64,000 bases of DNA, taken from NCBI GenBank assembly GCA_050008575.1, contig JBEKMJ010000022.1, positions 1-64,000 on the forward strand, written 5' to 3'. The notes beneath the pieces were generated by a model, which was given only the letters and a program-made list of their open reading frames with translations, was not told the origin of the DNA and did no database searches. This stretch comes from Bog-159 sp050008575 (GTDB taxonomy: Bacteria; Acidobacteriota; Terriglobia; Bryobacterales; Bryobacteraceae). Positions 26,750 to 34,842 of the stretch are shown piece by piece. How positions within the stretch are numbered: the first letter of the stretch is position 1; every line of letters starts with the position of its first letter. The translations under genes were made by a program, and so were the position numbers.

Positions 26750-27154
26750 ATGCTGTCGGAACCCATCGCGCCGGTCCTAAGCGGGCAGACTATCCTTGTC
26801 GTGGACGACCAGGCACAGGTCCGCAGCCTGATCCGGCAGACCCTGGAACCGCATGGCGCTTTCATTCTGGAGGCGGCCAATGGCCACGAGGCGCTGGCCA
26901 TCCGGAGGCGGCACAAAGGTCCGCTGGCTCTGGCGATCGTCGATTTCCTGATGCCCGGCCTCACTGGACTGGACTTGGCCGCCCAATTGACGCGGGATGT
27001 GCCCAGTCTGAAGATCCTCTACATGTCGTCGGCGATTGAATCGATCGCCATGGAGAGTCTGCTCCGCAAGTCTCCCGAACTGGTGCTGCTGAAACCGTTC
27101 ACCCTGGAGGATCTCATTGAGCGGGTGGTTTCTCTGTTGGGCAGCGCCGGGTAA
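26750..27154 (+). CDS. Single-domain response regulator (CheY-like receiver)
   Basis: 134 aa, one receiver domain only: acidic pair in LVVDDQAQ, phospho-acceptor Asp in AIVDFLMPGLTG (about residue 65), Thr/Ser position in YMSSAIE and Lys in LLKPFTLEDL. All phosphorylation residues are intact. With no output domain it must act by protein contact or in a phosphorelay. Its divergent partner at 25913 is an intact regulator, so a shared kinase elsewhere is plausible. Confidence 0.88.
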   Translation: MLSEPIAPVLSGQTILVVDDQAQVRSLIRQTLEPHGAFILEAANGHEALAIRRRHKGPLALAIVDFLMPGLTGLDLAAQLTRDVPSLKILYMSSAIESIAMESLLRKSPELVLLKPFTLEDLIERVVSLLGSAG

Positions 27155-27203
27155 TTGCGAAAATCGTACAGGCCATCGTACAGGCCCGGAGCCGCCCGGC
27201 GGC

Positions 27204-28715
27204 CTATCCGGCTAAAATCTCGCTGGCGGCGCGAATGCCCTCGCGCGCGCCACCTTCCATGTATCCCTGGAAGTTGACCGAACAGTGCTCGCCCGCGAAA
27301 TGGATGTTACCTTGTGCAACCCGCTCATACCCGCTGAATAGCGTGTACTGTCCAACCTTCCAGCAGGAATAACTGCCCAGCTTATTTGGATCGCCGGTGG
27401 GATAACTCAGCGTCGCCAGGCCGGTGTACTTTGGCGCGATCCCCGGCCACGGCGCTTCGAGTTGGGCGAGACACTGTTGGGCGAATTGTGCCACCAGCGG
27501 GGAACTCCGGCTGGTCGAATAGGGCGTCGGCGGACGATAGCTGGCGCCCTGGCTGCCGCCGGTGTAATCGACTAACAGACCGTTGGCGCCGGCTTGCGCG
27601 CGGCTGGCGTCCCAAGTGCTCTGGAACGGCAGGTCGGTGGAAATGAATCCGTTGCCGACACCCCAGGGTCCCTGTCCGTTCCAATATCGACTGTCGAACT
27701 GCAGGTGCAGTTTTGAATTGGTGCCATAGCCGAGCTCGGTGATGGCGGTAATCTTGAGCGGGTCGAAACCGGCCTGGCTGTAATCGAGGGTGCGCAGCAC
27801 GCTGAAAGGCAGCGCCAGAATCACTTGGTCGAAAGTTACTTGCTGGCTTCCGCCGGGTGTCTGAAAAGTCAGCGCGACGGCGCCATCGGCGTTGGAGGCG
27901 ATGGCGGAAAGGCGCCAACCCAACATGACGCTGCCGGCGGGCAACCAGTTCGCGATGGCCGTGGGCAGCGCCTGGTTGCCCAGGGCGATGTGGTACTGCT
28001 CGTCTCCGGTTCCGTAGTACACCATGTTGAGCGCACTCTGCGCGGACGTATTCATGCCGAATTCGGTGGTCACCGCCACATCCATCAATTGACCGAGTTC
28101 CGCGGCGTGCCCACCCGGGACATACTGCTCAATCCAGTCGTAGACGCTGATGTGGTCGAGGGCCAAACCGGCGGCGTTGTAGTGGTTGTAGAGCGTGGGA
28201 TAGCCCGCGGCATTCATTTGGCGGCGCAGCGTTGGGTACACTTGCATCAAGTCTTTTTTGATTTGCGGCGACAGGTAATACTGCCCGTCGAACCAGTTGG
28301 TGGTGGTGGATCCGGGAGGGTCGGCCGCGTTGACGTTCTCCAGTTGCAAGTTGAACCGCGCGGCCAGAGAGCGCACCACGGTATGGTTCGAGTTGATGAA
28401 CTCGCCGCACCACTCGCTCACCTGGCCGCCCCAAAAGGTAGTGTTCGAGAACATGCGGCCGCCCACGCGTCCGGAGGCCTCATAGACAGTCGCGGCGAGG
28501 CCGGCGTCGCGCAGGGTGAGCGCCGCGGTGAGTCCGCCGATGCCGGCGCCTACGATGCCGATGCGCGGTGCGGGGCCGGCTGCGGCCGCGCGCTTGGCGA
28601 ATACCAGCGCGGCGGCGCCGGCGGTGGTCAGCAGATCGCGCCGGCTCGGCAGCGGCTTTTCATTCTTTCGCGGCATTGCCGTCAGCAACGTGCTTAGCAA
28701 GGGGGTGCGCGCCAT
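27204..28715 (-). CDS. Tat-exported flavin amine oxidase family protein
   Basis: 503 aa from 28715 (other in-frame starts at 28736 and 28676). A Tat-type signal SRRDLLTTAGAAALVFA lies near residue 25, followed by the FAD-binding GIVGAGIGGLTAALTLRDAG, YEASGRVGGRM and, at the C-terminus, HFAGEHCSVNFQGYMEGG, typical of flavin monoamine oxidases. It would oxidise amines or amino acids in the periplasm with H2O2 release; the substrate is unknown. No convincing Shine-Dalgarno is seen for any of the starts. A 239-bp non-coding gap separates it from the divergent pilin gene. Confidence 0.85.
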   Translation of the reverse strand: MARTPLLSTLLTAMPRKNEKPLPSRRDLLTTAGAAALVFAKRAAAAGPAPRIGIVGAGIGGLTAALTLRDAGLAATVYEASGRVGGRMFSNTTFWGGQVSEWCGEFINSNHTVVRSLAARFNLQLENVNAADPPGSTTTNWFDGQYYLSPQIKKDLMQVYPTLRRQMNAAGYPTLYNHYNAAGLALDHISVYDWIEQYVPGGHAAELGQLMDVAVTTEFGMNTSAQSALNMVYYGTGDEQYHIALGNQALPTAIANWLPAGSVMLGWRLSAIASNADGAVALTFQTPGGSQQVTFDQVILALPFSVLRTLDYSQAGFDPLKITAITELGYGTNSKLHLQFDSRYWNGQGPWGVGNGFISTDLPFQSTWDASRAQAGANGLLVDYTGGSQGASYRPPTPYSTSRSSPLVAQFAQQCLAQLEAPWPGIAPKYTGLATLSYPTGDPNKLGSYSCWKVGQYTLFSGYERVAQGNIHFAGEHCSVNFQGYMEGGAREGIRAASEILAG

Positions 28716-28975
28716 ATTGTTTTCAATGTAGCGCACGCGGAAAAGAAAGTCAGGAGGAAGGCGACAGGAGTCCGAAAGGAAACGGCTCTGTTTCGTTTCC
28801 GGGCACGCATCTCATCTTTGTACAGGGGCTGGCAGCGCGGGCGATTCAGATCATAGCAATAACAGGGACTTAGCTTGGCGCGCGGAAGGGCCCGGCCCGT
28901 GCATAGCAGATGGTGATCGGGCGTGCGCCGACCGGCCATCCCGTGAATAGAGTACAAGGCAAAGGAGCCATTGAT

Positions 28976-29155
28976 ATGAAGACGTTTTGTGCGCGTTTGT
29001 GGCGTGACGAGCAAGGCCAGGACCTGATCGAGTACACTTTGATGCTGGCGTTTGTGGCGTTGGCTTCGGCGGCGTTGTTTTCCACCGCCGGTGCGAGCAT
29101 CAACGTGATTTGGTCGAAGACCAACTCGCAACTGAGCACCGCCGCGGGCAGCTAG
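28976..29155 (+). CDS. Flp/Fap-type pilin (orphan copy)
   Basis: 59 aa from ATG 28976, with AAAGGAG upstream. A short leader (MKTFCARLWRDE) is followed by the processing-site region QGQDLIEYTLMLAFVALASA; Flp pilins are cut by a TadV-type prepilin peptidase before the hydrophobic helix, around the conserved Glu. The C-terminus NSQLSTAAGS matches that of the pilin at 63396. No tad assembly genes are adjacent, so it either uses the machinery of the locus at the window's right end or is a decoupled pseudopilin. Confidence 0.9.
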   Translation: MKTFCARLWRDEQGQDLIEYTLMLAFVALASAALFSTAGASINVIWSKTNSQLSTAAGS

Positions 29156-29200
29156 GGTGCCTGGCGGGTTCGGCGTTCTCGACGTAGGGATGGGAGGCTG

Positions 29201-30070
29201 ATGGTTTCCCTGCTGGAATCCCAAAATACGGATGGCGGCTGGCCTTACCAGCGAGGCGGGCCGTCCTGGACCGAGCCGACGGCTTACGCGCTGTTGGCTC
29301 TGGCAGGGCACGGATCGGTGGCCCAGCCGGTGGAAAAAGGGCTACGGTGGTTGCGCGCCGTGCAGCGCTCCGATGGCGGCTGGCCGCCGCAGCCGTGTGT
29401 CCAGCAGAGCGTCTGGGTGACAGCGGTAGCGGCTTTGCTGGGACCCGGATTGCTCGGCGGGGGTGCCTACCGGCGCGGCATTCGGTGGATCGTCGAGCGG
29501 ACCGGCGCGGACACCAACTTCCTGAGCCGCGCGCGGGAATTGCTGACGGGGAATGCCCCGGGCTACGATGCCTGGCCGTGGTTTCCCGGAACCAGCGCTT
29601 GGGTGACTCCCACGGCATTGTCGATGCTGGCCCTGCGCCAGGCCGCGCGCTCCGCTCAGTCCGCGCAAATCGCCGCGCGCCTGGACATGGGCGCCGCGCA
29701 TCTGTTGGCGCATGCGTGCAGCGAAGGCGGCTGGAACTATGGGGCGGCGCGGGCCTTGGATTATGACGCCCGTTCGTATGCGGAAACCACAGGCGTAGCG
29801 TTGCTGGCGTTGCGTGGCCGGGACGCGCCTGCCATCCGCAAAGCCTGTCGTTGGGCGCAAGTGCAGTTGCCCCGGTGCCGGACGTCGGAGGCCGAAAGCT
29901 GGCTGCGTCTGGGATTGCTGGCCCACGGGCAGCTTCCACCAAACGCTCCTCCCCCGGCGCGCCCGCCACGCACTGTTCAAAATGCCGCCTTGGCGGTGCT
30001 GGCCGCGGCCGCCGTTGCGGGCCGCGATCCAACCGAGGCCCAAGCCAGCGCTTTGGAGGGCGGGCTTTAG
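29201..30070 (+). CDS. Prenyltransferase/squalene-cyclase-like alpha-alpha barrel protein
   Basis: 289 aa. Internal repeats carry QxxDGGWP-type motifs (LESQNTDGGWPYQRGG, AVQRSDGGWPPQPC, ACSEGGWNYGAARALDYDAR), typical of terpene-cyclase/prenyltransferase alpha/alpha toroids. The protein is half the size of a squalene-hopene cyclase, and the DXDD acid motif is not seen, so cyclase activity is unlikely. No signal peptide is evident. The final residues (ALEGGL) and the TAG stop are supplied by a palindromic repeat that begins at about 30055. It sits between the pilin and the DUF362 gene, 45 nt after the pilin stop. Confidence 0.75.
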   Translation: MVSLLESQNTDGGWPYQRGGPSWTEPTAYALLALAGHGSVAQPVEKGLRWLRAVQRSDGGWPPQPCVQQSVWVTAVAALLGPGLLGGGAYRRGIRWIVERTGADTNFLSRARELLTGNAPGYDAWPWFPGTSAWVTPTALSMLALRQAARSAQSAQIAARLDMGAAHLLAHACSEGGWNYGAARALDYDARSYAETTGVALLALRGRDAPAIRKACRWAQVQLPRCRTSEAESWLRLGLLAHGQLPPNAPPPARPPRTVQNAALAVLAAAAVAGRDPTEAQASALEGGL

Positions 30071-30179
30071 CCGGCGCGGGGCTTAAGCCCCGCTCGCAGC
30101 GGAGTCCAGCTTGAGCTGATTTCGTTAACGGGAGGAGCGGGTCCTGGAGGACCCGCGCAGGACGGGAGTCCTGCCCCAC
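30055..30179. repeat. Palindromic mosaic repeat, two blocks
   Basis: Block one, 30055-30102: GGAGGGCGGGCTTTAGCC then GGGGCTTAAGCCCC; its CTTTAG gives the cyclase-like gene its stop. Block two, 30131-30179: GCGGGTCCTGGAGGACCCGC and GGACGGGAGTCC, ending CCTGCCCCAC (30170-30179). The first block resembles the copy at 40581-40622. Confidence 0.75.
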
Positions 30180-30232
30180 CTGGCATCTGGCATTGGCCAA
30201 CAGGCAAGCTGACCTACCACCGGGTAATGCAT

Positions 30233-31195
30233 ATGACCAACTGGAATCGCCGCGAGTTTCTGACGGGATCGGCGGCCGGCCTGGCTTTGGCGGCCTGCTC
30301 GCCGCATCATACACAGCGTCGCGAAACATTGGTTTCGATTGTGCGCCGGCCGGATTACACCCAGGATCTGTACGGCGACGTGCGCCGCGCTCTGGCGGAA
30401 CACCGTCTGAGTGTCCGCGGAAAACGTGTGCTTCTCAAACCCAACCTGGTGGAGTTCGAGCCGGACAGCCCCATCAATACGCATCCTATGATCGTGCACG
30501 CAGCCCTGGAGGCTTTCCGCGAGTTGGGCGCGGAGGTCATCGTCGGCGAAGGCCCGGGCCACCGCCGGAATACGCTGGACATGGCTGAGGCCGCCGGATA
30601 TTTCGAGACCATCCCACGGTTCGAGGAGATCTTCACGGATCTGAACCTGGATCGGGTTGCCGAGGTCCGTCTGGCGCATCCGCATTCGCGGCTGCGGTCG
30701 ATTTATCTGGCGCAGACGGCGCGGTCCTGCGATCTGCTGGTTTCCATGCCCAAAATGAAGACGCATCACTGGGCAGGAGCCACCTTGAGCATGAAGAACC
30801 TGTTCGGAACGGTCTCGGGCGGCGTGTACGGATGGCCCAAAAACATCCTGCACTGGGCGGGAATACCCGAATGCGTGGCGGATTTGTACCATACGCTGCC
30901 GCGGCATTTCGCCATCGTCGACGGCATCGTGGGGATGGAAGGCAACGGGCCGATTCAGGGCACGCCCAAGCGCGCGGGCGTGGTGGTCGCCGGCAGGGAC
31001 TTGGCCGCGGTGGATGCGGCCTGCTGTCAGATCATGTCCATCGATCCGCGCAAGATCGAGTATCTCAAGCTGGCGGTAGGCGATGTGGTGGGACTGGTGG
31101 ATTCGATCCGTCAGATCGGGGAATCGGTTGAGAGTGTCAGGACGCGGTTCGAGTTGATGCGCGAGTGGCTTGGGATTCGGGAGCAGCTGGTCTGA
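30233..31195 (+). CDS. Tat-exported DUF362 protein
   Basis: 320 aa from ATG 30233 (an in-frame ATG lies 6 nt earlier; the Shine-Dalgarno is weak for both). Twin-arginine signal NRREFLTGSAAGLALAAC, with a possible lipobox Cys. DUF362 features: VLLKPNLVEF, EVIVGEGPGHRRNTLDMAEA, LLVSMPKMKTHHWAGATLSM and KNLFGTVSG. Some DUF362 proteins are fused to ferredoxin domains, but no 4Fe-4S motif is visible here. Function unknown. It follows the terpenoid-cyclase-like gene after a repeat and precedes the first ADOP gene. Confidence 0.82.
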   Translation: MTNWNRREFLTGSAAGLALAACSPHHTQRRETLVSIVRRPDYTQDLYGDVRRALAEHRLSVRGKRVLLKPNLVEFEPDSPINTHPMIVHAALEAFRELGAEVIVGEGPGHRRNTLDMAEAAGYFETIPRFEEIFTDLNLDRVAEVRLAHPHSRLRSIYLAQTARSCDLLVSMPKMKTHHWAGATLSMKNLFGTVSGGVYGWPKNILHWAGIPECVADLYHTLPRHFAIVDGIVGMEGNGPIQGTPKRAGVVVAGRDLAAVDAACCQIMSIDPRKIEYLKLAVGDVVGLVDSIRQIGESVESVRTRFELMREWLGIREQLV

Positions 31196-31233
31196 AGCCC
31201 CACTGCGGCGCACGGCGCCGCTCCACAAACACC
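31194..31233. repeat. Palindromic repeat fragment upstream of ADOP 1
   Basis: GCCCCACTGCGGCGC ACGGCGCCGC TCCAC; similar to 34697-34723 upstream of the second ADOP gene. The following 120 bp are also alike at both places. Confidence 0.55.
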
Positions 31234-31357
31234 GCCCACAAGCGGAACCTTGCGTCCCAAGAACGGACGGCGGGCCGCCGGGCAATGCCACTCGCGCGCG
31301 TATTTGCTAGCAGATACGCGGTGCGCCGTCCGGCAAGCCGCGTGCAACTGGCAACGC

Positions 31358-33820
31358 ATGCTCGATGATCTTCGGTACGCTTTGCGCACCCTGCGGAAGA
31401 GCCCAGGGTTCGCCGTGGTCGCCATCCTGTCGCTGGCTCTGGGAATCGGCGCGAATTCCGCCATGTTCAGCCTGGCGGACGCCCTGCTGCTGCGGCCGCT
31501 ACCCGTGCCGCACGCCTCCGGGATCATCGTGGTTCAGTCGCAATTGCGCGGCGAATCCATCGGCGGCATCGCGCCATACTCCGGGCTGTCCTATCCGGAT
31601 TTCAAGGACCTCCGCGACCGTAGCAAGTCGTATACCGGCCTGACGGCTTCCCAATACTCGCAGTTCGGATTCGCAACCGAACAAGGCGCGCTGCCGCGGA
31701 TGAAATTCGGCGAGTTGGTGAGCGGCGATTTCTTTCGCGTACTGGATGTGCCGCTGGAATTGGGCCGGGCTTTCCGGCCTGACGAAGACAGCGCGCCGGG
31801 CCGCGACGCGGTGGCGGTCCTGGGACACGACTTATGGCGCACCGATTTCGCGTCGGATCCCAATGTCGTCGGGAGAACATTCTTCCTGAATAACGTCACG
31901 TTCACCGTGATTGGAGTGGCGCCGGAACCGTTCACCGGGTCGAACGAACTGGTTCGCTCGGCGCTCTTTGTCCCGCTGGCGATGGGTCCCCGCCTGGTGG
32001 ACGACTTGGGGCGAACCATGCTCGAAAAGCGCGAGAACCGCGGCATGACCGTATACGGGCGGCTGAAACCGGGCGTGAGCGTGGCCCAAGCCGCGGCCGA
32101 GGCCAGAGTCGTCTCGCAGCAGCTCGCGCAGGCCTTCCCGGCGACTAATCTCACCTGCTCTATGATGGTCGATTCGGACATCGCGGCCAGGCTCAAACGG
32201 GATTCGTTCGATGCAATGTTGGTCTTTTTCCTGCTGGCGATGGCTGCCGTGGTTTTGTTGATCGCCTGTGCGAACGTGATGAATATTCTATTAAGCCGCG
32301 CCCGCGCCCGGTCACGGGAGATCGCCGTCCGGCTGGCAATCGGGGCTGGCCGGGGCCGCCTGATCCGCCAACTGTTGACCGAGAGCATGGTGATCGCGGC
32401 GCTCGGCGGGACGCTGGGACTTCTGGTGGCCAATGCCGGCGCCAGTCTGTTCGCGCAGATCAAGGTGCCCACCGACATCCCCGTTGTGATCGATGTGAAG
32501 CTGGACCCGCGAGTGCTGCTTTTCACCATACTGGCCTCTGTGGCCAGCGCCCTTTTGTTCGGACTGGCGCCGGCGCTGCAGAGCAGCCATCCCGACCTGG
32601 TTCCAGCGCTGAAATCCGGCAAGTCGGATGACGGCAAGCGCCGGCGCCTGCTGGGAAGAAACACGCTGGTGATTGCGCAGGTCGCCGGAGCCCTCCTGCT
32701 GCTGGTTTTCGCGACGCAGGCTTACCGCGGCGCATTGATTGCAATATCCCGGCCCGCCGGTTTCCGCACAAGCCATCTGCTGATGGCCAGCTTCGATACG
32801 ACGCTAGCGAGGTACACGCCGGACCAAGCCAAGAGATTCTTTAAGCCGCTGCTGGAGAGGGCGCGAAATCTCCCGGGCGTGAAATCCGCGGCCCTGACGC
32901 AAACGGTGCCAATGCTGCCCGGAGGCGACGCCATCCGGGTGGTTCCGGAAGGCGTCAAGTTGCCGCCCGGTACCGAGGCGATCACCGTGATGTCGAACAC
33001 GGCGAGCGAAGGCTACTTCGACACGCTCAACGTGCCAATTGTCGAGGGCCGCGGCTTCCAGGAAGCGGACCGTGCCGAATCCAGGCCGGTGGCGATCGTC
33101 AATGAGCTGTTCGCGCGAAAGTATTATCCCAACCAGAGTCCCATCGGCAAACGGCTCCGGCTGAAAGGTGGCAAGGACGAAGTGCTGGAGATCGTCGGCG
33201 TGGCCCGGCAAAGCAAATACTTCTTCCTCGTCGAGCCGCCCGTAGAGTATTTCTACCGGCCACTTTCCCAAAACCCGCAGCAGGCCTTGACCATACTGAT
33301 CGAGACCGCCGGCCCGTCCAGCGCGGCGGCCGCACCGCTGCGCGAAATAGTCCGGTCGCTCGACTCCGGCCAGCCGATGTACGGCGTCCGCACCATGGAG
33401 GAAGTCTTCGACCAACGCGCCACCAAGCTCCTCGGAATCCTGACTGAAGCCATCGGCGGGTTGGGGCTGCTGGGGCTGATCCTGGCGATGGTGGGACTCT
33501 ACGGTCTGATGTCGTATTCGGTGAGCCTGCGGGCGCGCGAGATCGGCATCCGCATGGCGGTCGGCGCCGGGCGCGCCGGAGTGCTGGGCATGATCATGAA
33601 GCAGGGCATGCTGCTGACCGGCGCGGGCGTATCCATCGGCTTAGTGCTTTGCCTGCTGGCGAGCAGGGCGGTCACCGCGGCCGTGGGCGTGCCGGGGTTC
33701 AATGTACCGTTTGTGGCGCTGGTCGCAGCCGGCCTGGCGGCCGCTGCGGCGCTGGGCGCGTATGCCCCGGCGCGGCGTGCATCGCGTCTCGATCCGAATG
33801 CGGTGCTGCGCCAGGAGTAG
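31358..33820 (+). CDS. ADOP-type FtsX/MacB permease 1
   Basis: 820 aa. Start chosen at ATG 31358, where the family's conserved N-terminus begins (MLDDLRYALRTLRKSPGFAV); an open extension to 31250 is repeat-derived and not protein-like. Architecture: membrane helix about 20-45, MacB periplasmic domain 50-245, FtsX helices about 285-400, a second soluble domain, then FtsX helices about 700-810, ending PARRASRLDPNAVLRQE. These acidobacterial duplicated orphan permeases lack an adjacent ATPase gene, as here. The substrate is unknown; MacB relatives act in envelope export. About 1 kb separates it from a close paralogue. Confidence 0.93.
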   Translation: MLDDLRYALRTLRKSPGFAVVAILSLALGIGANSAMFSLADALLLRPLPVPHASGIIVVQSQLRGESIGGIAPYSGLSYPDFKDLRDRSKSYTGLTASQYSQFGFATEQGALPRMKFGELVSGDFFRVLDVPLELGRAFRPDEDSAPGRDAVAVLGHDLWRTDFASDPNVVGRTFFLNNVTFTVIGVAPEPFTGSNELVRSALFVPLAMGPRLVDDLGRTMLEKRENRGMTVYGRLKPGVSVAQAAAEARVVSQQLAQAFPATNLTCSMMVDSDIAARLKRDSFDAMLVFFLLAMAAVVLLIACANVMNILLSRARARSREIAVRLAIGAGRGRLIRQLLTESMVIAALGGTLGLLVANAGASLFAQIKVPTDIPVVIDVKLDPRVLLFTILASVASALLFGLAPALQSSHPDLVPALKSGKSDDGKRRRLLGRNTLVIAQVAGALLLLVFATQAYRGALIAISRPAGFRTSHLLMASFDTTLARYTPDQAKRFFKPLLERARNLPGVKSAALTQTVPMLPGGDAIRVVPEGVKLPPGTEAITVMSNTASEGYFDTLNVPIVEGRGFQEADRAESRPVAIVNELFARKYYPNQSPIGKRLRLKGGKDEVLEIVGVARQSKYFFLVEPPVEYFYRPLSQNPQQALTILIETAGPSSAAAAPLREIVRSLDSGQPMYGVRTMEEVFDQRATKLLGILTEAIGGLGLLGLILAMVGLYGLMSYSVSLRAREIGIRMAVGAGRAGVLGMIMKQGMLLTGAGVSIGLVLCLLASRAVTAAVGVPGFNVPFVALVAAGLAAAAALGAYAPARRASRLDPNAVLRQE

Positions 33821-33824
33821 CGCC

Positions 33825-33869
33825 TGTGGGGCGGGCGTCCACGCCTGCGGCGGGTCTCCAGACCCGCTT
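33825..33869. repeat. Palindromic repeat after ADOP 1
   Basis: GTGGGGCGGGCGTCCACGCC then GCGGGTCTCCAGACCCGC; one-ended copy starting 5 nt after the ADOP 1 stop. Confidence 0.7.
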
Positions 33870-34696
33870 CCCTTCAGCTCGCAGTGGCTTTCATCAGGTC
33901 GCGCAGAGGACCATTGCGGTTGACCAACGCCCATCTCCACTGGTCCATCCGGGTTGAAGTTGAGAATCACCAGGCTCGACCACACCGGAAGCGGAGCACA
34001 TATGCGTCACGGTGTCCCGCTCCCAATAGAGGCGCGCGGCTTCCGCCGGCAGTAGTGGAGCCTCGGCGTGGTGCGGCAGGTTTAGCGCCATAGAGCACGG
34101 GGCTCCCTCCAGTGCGTCGCCTGTGTGCAGAAACCATCTGGAGACGCGGGCGGCGTCAGGGAGAAAAACGCGCCCAAGTTTTGAAAGCTCCGCCGGCGGT
34201 GGTGAGACCGTAGAATACCGGGAGCCCTGGCGGCCCATTGGTCATTACCAGGCCACTCACATTGCCGGTCATAGTCATATTTAAGGTGAATTGGACTGCA
34301 TAGAGTGTGGTTCGGTCCCACGCACTTGGGGATGCCGGCGGCGTCAAAGTTCGGAAGTCTGCAGCTACAGCCCTAGAAGGTGCCGTTGACTTCCCCAATC
34401 ATGCCGACTCCGTCTTGCAGGATTGTGGTAAACGCCGGCGCCGTCGACTGCGTGAAAAGCAAAGCGGTTGCGGCCACGCTCAGTAGCCCGGCACATACCA
34501 GGGCTTTCTTGATCTGGTTTCCGTCCAACGCGCCTGTATTCAGGCCGGCATCGGAGTTCCGTTTGTTAGGTATGTGAATTCTTTGGTCCTCGCCTGTATG
34601 GTTGTCAGGGGATGCTTCGACGCCAATAGGAATCTGGAATCGGCGGAAAGGCGTCCCGTCGAACCTACATGTGCAAAATGAACCCGGACGATCCGC

Positions 34697-34723
34697 CGCG
34701 GCGGCGCATGGCGCCGCCCCACA
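34697..34723. repeat. Palindromic repeat fragment upstream of ADOP 2
   Basis: GCGGCGGCGCATGGCGCCGCCCCAC. Counterpart of 31194-31233 and of the 59980 region; it lies in the conserved leader of the second ADOP gene. Confidence 0.6.
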
Positions 34724-34842
34724 AGCGAAACCTGGAGTCCCAAAAACGGACGGCTGCCCGCCGGAACCTCCGGTCGTGCGCCCTATTTTGCCAGCAGATA
34801 CGCCGCGCGGCGGCGCGGCAGGCGGCGTGCAGTGGGCAGCAC

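Larger units (their letters stand above)
33821..34842. other. 1-kb gap between the ADOP paralogues, possibly a decayed gene
   Basis: Besides two repeat fragments, the minus strand from about 34560 to 33900 reads like a broken exported protein. A signal-like segment (IKKALVCAGLLSVAATALLF) is followed, after a frame change near 34375, by TPPASPSAWDRTTLYAVQFT and LVMTNGPPGLPVFYGLTTAGG. After another break, further open sequence ends near 33895. I do not recognise the family. No single frame covers it and no start with a Shine-Dalgarno was found. Confidence 0.35.

Noticed and set aside
28737..28975. Possible riboswitch or sigma-54 promoter before the orphan pilin
   Set aside because: I looked for GG-N10-GC and for c-di-GMP riboswitch-like conserved stretches and found no acceptable match; only the Shine-Dalgarno is clear.
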